From contig JBANDB010000015.1 in the NCBI GenBank assembly GCA_037576215.1, forward strand, positions 1,984,001-2,048,000: 64,000 nt of DNA, read 5' to 3'. The position numbers were made by a program, and so were the translations under genes. How positions within the stretch are numbered: position 1 is the stretch's first letter; each line of letters begins with the position of its first letter. Source of the stretch: Armillaria gallica. Lineage: Eukaryota; Basidiomycota; Agaricomycetes; Agaricales; Physalacriaceae. Shown piece by piece: positions 1 through 10,091 of the stretch. A model generated the notes under the pieces. The model was given only the letters and a program-made list of their open reading frames with translations. It was not told where the DNA came from and did no database searches.

Positions 1-335
1 ATGAATCCCATGTTCTGGGCCGATATCTCTATGCAACTCTTGTCTGGTCCCAAGGTTCACAGGACCAATACAAGCCGGTTTCAGATGGAAAGAATACAAA
101 TATTTCCAACGACTGTGCCGATTTTATCAACACTACCAGTACAGATATGGATACCGGATGCTGGGGAGGTCTAGACGCTGACGGTATGGGTGGTGGCCCT
201 GATGAACACAGTAAAGAGCGGATTGGTCTCTTGACCAGGCTCGAGAAGGAGAAGGAAGATTTGCGTCATATGGCCATTGAAGCGTGGGCTATAGACGTCT
301 ACTTGAAAAATGGTGATTTCCTGTCGAATTACTAG
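1..335 (+). CDS. 3' end of an unidentified protein-coding gene
   Basis: The frame beginning at base 3 is open from the window edge to a TAG at 333-335, giving about 110 C-terminal residues. The stretch is Asp/Gly-rich in the middle (Gly-Gly-Gly-Pro around base 190) and then has a charged, probably helical segment (RLEKEKEDLRHMAIEAW) ending in a short tail. No known domain is recognised. It is probably the last exon of a gene starting outside the window. An in-frame ATG at 147 could start a 62-residue protein, but the frame is open upstream of it, so a truncated larger gene is more likely. Confidence 0.4.
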   Translation, partial: ESHVLGRYLYATLVWSQGSQDQYKPVSDGKNTNISNDCADFINTTSTDMDTGCWGGLDADGMGGGPDEHSKERIGLLTRLEKEKEDLRHMAIEAWAIDVYLKNGDFLSNY

Positions 336-1213
336 TCACCATATTCTGCAATCACATCATTGAATTACCGCGTGTTCATTCTTGGTTCATTCTGTATATC
401 ATCCACGCAAGAATCCAATTGATGCCATAAATCAAGCACGCGGTGGCGTATTATCTGACATAATTTATACGTCGGAGGGTATACAGGCGGTCTCTGTAAG
501 ATACATATCAGTGCGAGAGGAATATTTACGTTGTTTACAATAGAGTTACTTAGAGGACACGTATCCGACGTGCCTTGGGATTTCCATGGAGAGTGTGCCT
601 AGAGGGCACGTCGGACACGCTAGGGCACATCGGACACACTAGAGGGCACGTCGGACACCCTATAGGACACGTATCCTATTCGGACACTCCGTAAGATTTC
701 TATGGAGAGTGAGAACATGTCGTAAGATCTTCTCTAAGAAAATCAGGGACCTACTAGAAGTTACCTACCTGATGCGCCGTGAGATCACCAATTATCAAAG
801 GAACGGCATTCCATGGAATGCGAAGGGATAGAGAACCATGAGAGTAAAACCTCACTATTATTTGATTCGGGTTGGTTCGTTTGCCATAATTCTAACATAT
901 CGTGCAAAACAAAACTAAGACGAACTGTTGAAGACAATTCTAGATCGAGCTCTGGATGAACAGGGAAAAATTCAACAACGCAGTGACATTTGAGAAGAGT
1001 ATGGCCGTATGAAACACATGACGAGACATACGTGATGAGTACTTGATAAAAAAAATATGTACCAGAATCATAAATAAGCTGTGTTTACAAGAAGATATAT
1101 AACAAGTGTGTGACCAAAGGAGCGACTTCGTCAGTAACGGGGGAACAGCCTAGACAAGACAAAGAAAGATAATAGAAACCCAAGAAATTTCAAGGCAGTA
1201 CTTCTTCTGCCGC
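336..1213. other. Intergenic stretch, no gene seen
   Basis: AT-rich spacer between the left-edge gene and the viroplasmin-domain gene. Apart from the short GC-richer tandem repeat at about 541-690, no open frame with coding character, RNA gene or clear regulatory site was recognised. Confidence 0.5.
541..690. repeat. Degenerate ~20-bp tandem repeat
   Basis: At least three units of about 20 bp built on the core agagggcacgtcggacac lie between 600 and 660. Degenerate relatives containing ggacacgtatcc flank them on both sides. A pair of gatttcyatggagagtg segments (about 580 and 698) brackets the array. It is a small minisatellite-like block in an intergenic region with no visible coding role. 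Confidence 0.6.
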
Positions 1214-1921
1214 TCACTCGAGTACCTCGACCGATCCCCCGATGATGGCTTCATTGAAGGCGGCCTGGGCGGCAGCTTGGGTGGGACAGCGGAAGTAAGC
1301 GGCACGGCTCACACCAGTGACCAATGGCGTAACGTTTTGCCTAGAAAGAGTGTCAGAAAGGTAATAATTAATGTAGATATTGAGAAGCCTTACCAGCCTC
1401 GGAAGACGCCGACTGCTCTTCCTTTAGAGATCACGTACCAAGGCCCATCAGGGCCACTAGTAGTGGCAGCGGCGACCGAAGGACCTGCAGCAGGGGTGGC
1501 GGGAGCACCTTGGGCTACCATGAACTGGGGAACAGCCGTAGGGACGGCGTTATTGGGGGTTGGAGCTGGAGCGGGAGGAATGTTATGAGTTTGGGCGGCA
1601 GGGAGAGTAGAACCGGTGTTCTCTGACTGAGAAGTACTGGTAGCATTGTTCTGGCGATTGGCAACGGCCACAAGTGTGGGAATAGCGTTGACGGGGATCA
1701 CATTCGGAATTGAACAGTTAAAACAGTAGAAAGAATGAAGGGGCCCCTGAACGGACTCTGCAGAAGTGTTTCCGTGGGCATCGCGAAGTGTTGTTATATC
1801 TAAAAGTAATAAATAAATAGAAATTAATGGAGCTGAAAAACGACAGACTTTCACTATTGGTGGAAGAAAGGCCTAGAGCAGCCAGGAGAGCGGTGACTTG
1901 TTCGACATTAATTTGGGACAT
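1214..1921 (-). CDS. Small protein with C-terminal RNase H1 N-terminal (viroplasmin-like) domain
   Basis: A three-exon model on the minus strand uses exons 1855-1921, 1394-1799 and 1214-1340. The introns are 55 and 53 nt; the first donor is ambiguous by 6 nt, giving 199 or 201 aa. The N-terminus (MSQINVEQVTALLAALGL) is followed by a Thr/Ala/Pro-rich linker. The last ~55 residues start at WYVISKGRAVGVFRGW, continue across the second intron as VTPLVTGVSRAAYFRCPTQ, and end at a TGA just after VEVLE. The pattern of a WYVxxxGRxxGVFxxW strand and a Tyr/Phe-x-PT-x-AxAxAAF helix is that of the RNase H1 N-terminal/caulimovirus viroplasmin fold, which binds RNA:DNA hybrid or dsRNA. No RNase H catalytic domain is present, so a nucleic-acid-binding rather than cleaving role is inferred. 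Similar small proteins are common in Agaricomycetes. Confidence 0.75.
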
Positions 1922-2413
1922 CGTGTTTTGGCTCGATAGTGGTTTGGTGTTAGACGGTGAACTGGAATGGAAATTAAATGTTGTTTGCCAGGGTCTTTAT
2001 ACCGTGTTCTGGATTATATGTATCTATCGGTATCCCTATGATACGCATAATGTCGGGATCAACGTTCTACAAAGCGCATCGGAATCAACGTTATTATACG
2101 CATAATCCGGACTTATCCGGATTATACATATCCTCCTGAGAAACCTATACGCCAAACAGTATTTTAAAGTGTTGGACTCACCTGTATCTCATTCCTATCC
2201 CACCTTAAAATACCGACGCGAAGGTTAGTACTTCGTCTGACTTCGTGCAGTGATCTACGCAGTGATTTGTCTGACTCCGCATCCTTTCCGTCTGACAGAC
2301 CAGACGACTTCTATTCATCCTTGGTCCCTGATCATCGCGTATCATACGAAAAGTCAAAAAGTACTGTGAGTGTTCTGTCGCTGAGGGTACTCAGAGCATG
2401 ACCGAATGAGTAG
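1922..2413. promoter_or_regulatory. Divergent upstream region of the viroplasmin-like and large family genes
   Basis: This 492-bp spacer lies between two divergently oriented start codons (1921 on minus, 2414 on plus), so it should hold both promoters. It is AT-rich in the first half (repeats of ataatccgg/cggattata around 2100-2130) and has ttcgtctgactc-type short repeats at 2230-2300. No specific transcription-factor site was assigned. Confidence 0.35.
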
Positions 2414-5400
2414 ATGGCGAGGGGAAAGAAACGTCGCGGACAGGCGTCTGGTGCGGCCTTGCAAAGAAACACCGCAGCGATCACCGCCGCCAAAATCGCA
2501 GCTGTGGACTTCAATCTTGGGGTACCCGAATCTTTCGACGTTGAGGACGAAACTTGGACAGAGAAAAATCGGTGGACCAACCCTGAGCAGACCGGGATGT
2601 TGATGCGTATGAGGTATCCTCGCAGAGAATACGCCACCATGGGCGAGCTGGAGACCTTCACCGTCGCTTTTCATGGAAAATGGAGACGACGGTACCCAGA
2701 GGTATTTGGACGATATTTTCTAGATGAGAACATTCTGCTTCGGAGGACATCCGCCCACCACATCGGTCTCAAAGACTCTCCACCTGATTCGAGCTACCCG
2801 AAGATGGTTGGGGGGTTCCTTGACCTGGGACCCGATCATTGCCTCGACGGCTGCGAACTAGTTGTCGATCTAGAGCTCTCGGAAATGCAAAGAATTCGGA
2901 AGGAGCTTGATTCACTTGCTAACGGTCGTGAAGTAGTGAGTTTTGAACGTGTCATCTTTTACTCTACTAACCTTGCAATTGCAGCAACTCTATCGTTGGT
3001 TCTATAATCAACCCATCGGCAATCGGAAGAGGGGGTCGAAGATCAAGCTGACCTACAAGGGAGGGCGTGTACCACGGGACACCCATCTGTACTCTCGATT
3101 GTATTATCAAGAACGCGTTGCGCCCATGACCGCTCTTGAGGCAGAGAGACTAGGGGTTCCAAAAAACGACCTGCAGCTGGTCCAGGCGATGACAGCGCAC
3201 GCATGGGAGAACGAGACGAAGGAAATCAAAGAACATGTCGGCAAGCTGCTTGAACATGAGAGGGAGACCATAGCGGCCTGGAAGGATGGTACTTTGGACA
3301 TGACATCGTTATCGAGCGAGGAGATAGACGAGTAAGTCTGTTGCTTCGTGTCAAGATCGTCTTTGAACAAAAATTTTAACAGAATCATAGGTTCGCTTGC
3401 CTATGACTTTGAAGACATATTCGAGGAGTTCTATAAGCGGACTGGTTGGGGTGTGACAATCATAGCAGGAGGAGCAGACCCTTATACAGGAGTAGTTCGG
3501 ACTGCCGGGTGAATAGTGTTTAAACTGCTCGATGTACCTCATGCCAATCATTCGTCTCCCCCAGATACAGTTTCGGGTGTAAGTTACCCAACGGAAAAGA
3601 CTTTATTGCAGCCTTCAATGATGCGGCGGCATCTGGGTATATTCCTGGGGCCGCAGCAGGTGATACACGGCCATTCTCTGAGTACTATGGTCGGCCATTC
3701 TGGTATCATATGAAGAATGTGATAAGTATGCCACGTTATGTTCTTGTCTTTTCCAGAGACTTACCGATACCACAGTGAGCAGAGATGCGCAGAGTGAAAG
3801 TCCGGATCCGGCAGCCAATGCCGAGACGGAGATGTCCGCCAATGTTTCTACCCCGGTTCCTCCACGTCCAGTTGATCAGAACCCAGCTCTTTCTGCTCCT
3901 GGTCCCCAACCTATGGCCAACCCTACCCCCTCGCTTTTAGTTTTAACACCCATAAACCCTGAACAGAGTCGCTCCCAATCATCGTCGGCACCTACTTCTC
4001 CTCCAGACGGTCCAGAGCCATCGACCTCTCTGCCACAAACAATCTTCAATGGCGGGAGCCAAATCTTAGGAGGTGCTGATCAGTCAATGCCCTTTTCCGG
4101 GGACCCGATGGAAAATGTGAGTTTTCGGGTGACGGAAGCTGATCGAGATCTGCCATTGGCGATTTCAGGTCTCCCAGGCTCTTATGGCATCTCTAGTGAT
4201 CCGAATTCGAGTGTCAATGACGTATTCAACTTGGGTTTTGACACAGAATCGTGGTTACAAGGATCTCAAACTGAACAAGACTTATCGTCGGAAGATTTTC
4301 CTTGGGATCTTTTTAACGTCCCATCGTCGGTCCCTAGCGGCTCTGCAAGCGGGGGGTTGGGATGGCCGTCTAGCGTCAGCACCTCCACCTTGATGCCTGT
4401 CGGCCCAGGATCGATTGACAATGCTGTCACCAGTTCCATCTCTATGCAAAATTCGACATCCGGAGACTTCGCATGGGAGCCTTCCAACGTCGTATCATCG
4501 GCCCTTCGCCCCTCTCACAGCAGGGGGTTAGGATGGCCGTCTAGCATCACCACCCAAATATCCGTTGGCTCGGAATCAATTAACAACGCTCCTGTAAAGA
4601 CTCATGCCTCCATCTCTGATGTATCAACTGGTGCAAATCTCCCTGCCCCTGCGAACTCCACTATCTCTGTCTTCTCCACCACCACCTCTGCCCCTGGACC
4701 GAACGGCAGTGCTACCACAGACACTGCTACTGCCACCGAGGCTATCAAGACCAATACAATCGCCACACTTGCATCAGCAGGTGCCGACGCATCTGGCCTT
4801 CAACTTCCCAATATTGTGAACATCGTACGGCAACCAAGGCTGCGTAAAGCACCCGCTTCCAAAGAAGTAGTGGCTCTTTCTGAGAGGGAGCATGGCCCGC
4901 CGGAGTGGCTGAACGATAACTTTGAGGCAATGCAAGATGCGTCGCTCGGTTCATTGTGGCTGGGCCTTCTAACGAATTGGTGCGGACTGGAGCTGGCTAA
5001 TTGGGAAGATTCGGCTATGATGGTATGTATCTATGCATTCAAAGATAGGATGATCGTTAACAATTCATAGGGTAAATTGTCAACAAAACAACGTCCCCGT
5101 GCACTTAGTGTGTGGCTCGATGGTGTCCGTTCTTTTGAGGCGGGTCCTATCATCTCTGAATCTTCGGTTTATGCGGCCGAGATGGTGGAGTGGTGGGTGC
5201 AGGTCAACCCGGCGTGGAGACGCTCAACAGATGGATTCCTGATACCCGATTATTCGAAGCCAATAACAACTATTCGCAGGCCAGGACGGCAAGGCCTTGT
5301 CACCTTAGTCTTTGGACTTTACTGGTGGGGTCGCCTATGCTGGGAGTCGGGTCTTTGGTCTCAAACAGTAGATGATGTGACGAAGGCCATCAACACCCTC

Positions 5401-5475
5401 ATCACTTCCTCAAAACCTCTAAAACGACCCAACAACAGCGGCCACCACGGAAGTGCCAAGCGCACGAGAATTTAA
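2414..5475 (+). CDS. Large Agaricomycete lineage-specific protein of unknown function, six exons
   Basis: Exons 2414-2935, 2985-3331, 3383-3508, 3565-3725, 3776-5022 and 5071-5475 join in frame with consensus GT-AG introns of 48-56 nt, giving about 935 aa. The start is the ATG of MARGKKRRGQASG, a basic N-terminus. Residues 1-290 hold a conserved Trp/Tyr-rich region (QLYRWFYNQPIGNRKRG, YYQERVAPMTALEAERLGVP). A central block (GWGVTIIAGGADPYTG) is followed by FGCKLPNGKDFIAAFNDAA. Residues ~385-800 are Ser/Pro/Thr-rich and look disordered. The C-terminal block (LSTKQRPRALSVWLDGVRSF ... LVFGLYWWGRLCWE) matches a module I recall as very common in Agaricomycetes, often multicopy and in accessory regions. 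No enzymatic motif is visible and function is unknown. The acceptor of exon 4 is a choice between two AGs 6 nt apart. The gene appears intact, in contrast to its right-hand neighbours. Confidence 0.7.
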
Positions 5476-6492
5476 ATCTTGGTTTGTAATTGTTCTATAC
5501 CCTTCTATACACTTTCTTCGTGGTACTCATTTCTGATCCTGCACCTTATCTGTGTCTTTCACTGTACATATATTGGATATTTTCCACCGCATCTTGACGA
5601 AGCCTGCAGACTTGGCTAAAACCTATACTACTCTGTAGCTAATCTATTATTGCACATAGTCGCGTCTTGAAACACGTTATGATTCTTGTAACATCAGAAT
5701 GCGCCGTAACAAATACGCGTCAAACTTGACTATACGAAGTCCAAACGAAGTCTTTAGCTTGAAGAATTAGCGGGTGAGGACCAGCTCATACAGTGGCAAT
5801 CCTGAGTCCTGTTTATGGAAAGTCTAACAGTCGCCCTAGGTACCTACATCATTCCGATAGTCAATCATACCTTATATAGTAATTGTAACCAAGGGAGCGC
5901 AATGGTACGGGAACAACTTAAGGAGGCAGATGAAACAACTATATGGGGGTCCTCAGTTATGAAACCAAAGTTAAACAAACCATAAACATCAATAACAGCA
6001 ACAGGGGTGAGACTATGAGGCTGGCTCGCTACTGATGCTTGTGGCTCGGTCTGAGAAAAAAAAATTAAAATAAAAGAAAAAGACAAAGAAAAGAGAAAGA
6101 GAAAGAAAAAGGAAAGGAGGGAGAGGCTATGTCTGAGTTTGTACATAGGTCATATGCATACACCGGCCAATCATGAATCTATAGTTCTCGCCATGCCTAA
6201 CCTCCCATTCGACATGCTTTGATCTCAACTGTAGTAGTACTGCACTATTTAATTCAATTATGAGGTCTTTAAGTGCCTATATGGGCACTTTTAGATCCAA
6301 AATGTAACGTTTTGGGGGTCTGGCATCACTGGGAATGTCTGTGACATTTTGTCAAATTCAGCAAGGTCGGTACTGTGTCACACTTATGTAAGGCGTTAGC
6401 GTGAGTCCGAGCTCGGACTCACAGTCATGGTCTTGTGACGTGACACACCCCTAGTACGTCACACTGGTAGAGACCGATCGGGTTCCTCACAG
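5476..6492. other. Intergenic stretch with purine-rich tract and perfect palindrome
   Basis: This is the spacer downstream of the large gene, and it also lies 3' of the DUF6589 relic. It contains a strongly purine-biased tract at about 6056-6125 (A/G runs) and a 22-bp perfect palindrome at 6401-6422. Short open frames across the purine tract are low-complexity and not credible genes. Confidence 0.5.
6401..6422. repeat. 22-bp perfect palindrome outside the DUF6589 relic
   Basis: The halves gtgagtccgag and ctcggactcac are exact reverse complements with no spacer. The adjoining 6418-6427 is the exact reverse complement of 12383-12392 beyond the other gene of the pair. It could form part of a terminus of a relic element or a cruciform/protein-binding site; neither is proven. 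Confidence 0.7.
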
Positions 6493-9400
6493 CTAGTGTA
6501 CATCGTCGAGATCTTCATCTTCTTCCTAGACATCATCTGATGTTTCCCGCCCTAATGTCAGCTCAACTGCATCCTCCAGAAGACGTTCCAGCTCCCCTTT
6601 CTCTTTACCCCTTTCCTCCTCATCTTCTTCGCTAGAATCGGACTCAGAGTCTGCTGGGCATCCATTCTGAAGACCAGTGCTCTTGTCGATTTGTGGTTAC
6701 TCCTCCGTGACACCGCTCGCTCTGGCTGCGTCGGTTTCCACGTCGTTGCTCTGTGGAGGAGCATTGGTAGCTGTGTTTTCGGCATTGACTGCATGCATGT
6801 CCAAATTCGTTGGCTCTACAGCCTCATGTAGTGACACAACATCTATTCCACTGGCAAGAGGCACAACAGGAATGAGACGTCGCCTAGCCTGAAGACGATC
6901 AATTCTTTGTTATACTCCCTGAGCGGGTTCGAGGCGCTGTCTGTGAGCTCCTTCAAACCAACGGAGATGATGTCCTTGATTGGTGGGTCGTCATTGTCTA
7001 AGACTCGTCCTCTTTTAATGGTGTATACTTGATGTTCCTTTAGACTCTTCATACTAGCAGCGATGTCCTTTGACAAGTCTGGTGGCATCTTTTGTTCCTT
7101 GATTCGTTCCCAAGACAGCGTTCGAACTCTTGGTTATGTGGCGCAATATGTCCACACATGGGGATACCATTCCCATGATGCGTTGCTTCCGTGGGCTCTG
7201 TAGAAGTTCTTCGCAAACCGGTGAGCACATATTCTGATGGTCGACTGTTGATTCATACTTTGATCCAGAAGTTCATGTGTTCTTGCATTAGATCCGCCTC
7301 GACAAAAGCATTCGATCTTCTGGTGGTGTTAACAAGCCAATTTTGAAGAACGATGTCCCTGATCTCATCGTTAGCGCTAAACTCGAATAGAAAGACAGCA
7401 ACTTTCTCACCGAACTCCCTTTGGCCACACATGAGTTATGTTATGGATGATGTGTAACATCTCATATACATATTTTGTACGTCCGCTGCCTCTATAGCTC
7501 AATGCCCAGACCTTTAAGACCAAGATGATCCGTCCCGAGTCTCCGGCCTTTATCGCATCATGAAACTCTCGTGTTATCAGAGCATCCCGCATGTAAAGGA
7601 CGGCATTTTCGTACACCATATCGCCTGTCTTCCTGCCCACATTTGACTGCCTTTCATCACGAAGTTCTTCGACCATATCGGTATCCGTAAACGTGTCTTG
7701 AATCTGTGTGGCATGGACGACAAGCTCATCCCAGGTTTTGATAGAGTTCGAGTATTCTGCCAGTGTCTTTTTTCCCGAGATACGGAGGAAGCAATGTAGG
7801 ACCTAGCCATATAGCGATACAAAGGAGGTTGCGACTGACTCGGAATGTAGGTGGTGACGTTAGTGTGATTGGCAGTCGACTGAGAACTGCGTTGTGAAAT
7901 GAGAGTGATCCCGGGTTCCTCACTCCAGCATTTGGCTTCCCCCAATGTGACCCGAAAGCCGTGGCTGGTCGCAATTTTGGCATAGAAAAGCCCAGGAACC
8001 AGAATGCACCAGCCATATCCTGTATAACCACCCTCCTTGCCTGCCTGGATGTTGAAAATGGCCCGAAGACGAGCAATCGAGAGTTGGTCACCAGCTAAAA
8101 ACTTTGCAAGAATGAGGAAATCAGCACGTTTGCGCCATCCAGTCTTGTCATTCATCGCATCAACAACTTAGGTGTTACCAATGATTGTCGACTCGTTGAT
8201 CGGCCACGTTTGACATGGGAAACGCTCAGTTTTATGTGCTTCGATCTTGATATCTGACTCTAGTTGTGTCCCAGCAAGGTCCGATTTAAATCGCTGGAAC
8301 GCGTCACCACCGTATGTGACTAAGATGCGCAAGATACAGTGGTTTAACCACCATCGAAAGAGGTCGGACACCTCTGGCGAGTGCAAGATATCAGTAATAT
8401 GGAGTGGTGGAGCACGATTGAATGCAACCTCTAGGTCGGTAACACGTATATCCTTGAGGGATGTCTTCCACAGTGGGAAAAGGGTAGCACATGTTCCATT
8501 TTCTTGTGTTGCTTGAATAGACGGTGTCACCGTCAGAATCGAGATTGCCAGGCAGGACTCTAACTTACCATTTCGTCCAATAATCTGCTCAGCCGAACGG
8601 GAAGCAATGCTGACGTTGTCGTACGATGCTGCAAACAGTCAAATGGAAGCCATCGCCCTCGCCCCTCCTCGCATGAAGCCTGAGAGCTTTATCAGTGTAC
8701 CTGTCCTAGATTTGTATTTTCCTGCTTTGAGCTCTTCTGCTCGCCGTACATTAGCAGGAGCAGAAGAAGTACCTGCCACAGGCTCAGCTAGCACACTCTC
8801 GCTCTGAACCTCGCTACAGTCTTTAGGAACATTGTGAGGTAATGGCTTCGGGCTCTCTCGGACTGTTTGCGTCATTTCGACAATACTTGGATAACTCTCA
8901 GACAATCACAGATGTGAGAGCAGCGTGATAGGCTGACGTTAGGACCCTGTTGCATTTAGGTATAGACCTATCACTTGCTTTGCCAAATTGATACACTGGC
9001 TGAAAGCACCAAGGCATTGCAACATCGCAGAAGTATTTGTCTACCAGCCAGATGTTACTATCTGAAACGAGTTGGAGAAAGAGTGTTCTTTACAGTGCAA
9101 ATTTTGCGCTTGCGTGCTGGCGTGCCTAGTGCGAGGTTGCGTGGCAAGGTTGAAAAGGCCGCCAGAATCTTCAGGGTAACTGATGCAGCACTTGGGACAT
9201 CAAGACGCTTGTACAAGCGTGTAAAGCTGAAGTCCTTGAAGAATCTCGCATCCATAACTTTGCCCGAGGTTCGAAGAAGACCCTGGCGAGTGACTGTAGT
9301 CGCTTCTGACTTTGCCACACGGCAAACATAATCCACTGCCCAGTCATGGACCTGCCGTCGACCCGAAGAACTGTTGCCTCGACCAACCCACATATCTAAC

Positions 9401-9975
9401 TCCTCACCCACACGTCGTGAACAAAGAAAGCCTGACCATTTCGTTGTGCGATCGTACTTCGGGTCAAAAACATGGAACATGAGGTCCCCGATTATCAGTC
9501 GATTCTCTCAGAGAATGTCCGTGACTTCCTCCAGTACTTCGACACGCTACAAAGCCCACGGTGTGTTTGCAATGACAGACACAGGCTCTGGGGCCAGGGC
9601 TTTCTTGAGTTCTATTGTCTTCTCCCGTTTCTTCTGTCCCTTTTGTCTGTTTCGCAGTCCTTTCTGTGTGTGTACCCTTGACGGGAAAACTTGGAATGAA
9701 ACCGTCAATATACATCAAGGGTGGCAAAGGATCCTGATGTGACGAGAAGGCTATAGGAACTTCGTTGGCTTTGCCAAATGGGTCAGCCTCTCCGTCAGAG
9801 TTGATATCGAAGCCATCAGAGGCCGCCGCTATGAGATTCAGGAGATGTCAGCATCCAAGTCAACCTGAGTTTCTCGAAGCCAAGGAAATTGAGGAGGATG
9901 AATACAGAGCTCTTCGTCTTCCGAGGAATCGTTGTCTGGTGCTGGTGGTATGGTGCTAGGTTTGGTTGAGCTCAT
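6493..9975 (-). pseudogene. DUF6589-family protein gene, decayed
   Basis: Read on the minus strand from the ATG at 9973-9975 (MSSTKPSTIPPAPDNDSSED), homology to DUF6589 proteins runs to an acidic C-terminus ending at TAG 6493-6495. Family landmarks in order are DRTTKWSGFLCSRR and RRQVHDWAVDYVCRVAKSEA (~9.45-9.3 kb), LRILVTYGGDAFQRF (~8.3 kb), INESTIIGN, AGDQLSIARLRAIFN (~8.05 kb), HWGKPNAGVRNPGSLSFHN (~7.9 kb), NAVLYMRDALITREFHDAIK and AGDSGRIILVLKVWALSYRG (~7.6-7.5 kb), WLVNTTRRSNAFVEADLMQE (~7.3 kb) and PPDLSKDIAASMKSLKEHQV (~7.05 kb). The order is that of a full-length protein of over 1000 aa. The gene is broken: an in-frame TAA lies at 8168-8170, right after INESTIIGNT, and there are frame changes near 7950, near 7780 and near 7100 that no intron explains. 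A plausible intron remains at ~7350-7410. DUF6589 function is unknown. It sits head to head with a RecQ-like gene. Confidence 0.8.
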
Positions 9976-10091
9976 CTGGAGACGGATGTTGCATGTAAAG
10001 AGGAGAGTGTGATGTATTAGTAAGCCGTACAAAACACCTTCAACCACTGCACTATTCTACTCCCCGTTAACAGTCTGCACAACGATTTAGC
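9976..10091. promoter_or_regulatory. 116-bp head-to-head spacer (putative bidirectional promoter)
   Basis: Only 116 bp separate the ATG of the DUF6589 relic (9973-9975, minus) from the first ATG of the RecQ-like relic (10092, plus). Such a short divergent gap implies a shared promoter for the ancestral pair. No specific motif was assigned. Confidence 0.45.

Noticed and set aside
541..690. Possible CRISPR-like array
   Set aside because: The short direct repeats are contiguous and degenerate with no spacers, and the genome is eukaryotic; it is a minisatellite.
3775..3777. GTG at 3775 as a start codon of an independent 431-codon gene
   Set aside because: The frame is the fifth exon of the larger gene; an in-frame intron (3726-3775) joins it to the preceding exon, and GTG starts are not expected in fungal nuclear genes.
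5865..6146. Leu/Phe/Ser-rich minus-strand frame across the purine tract
   Set aside because: Low-complexity translation of a poly-purine run; no start context or homology expected.
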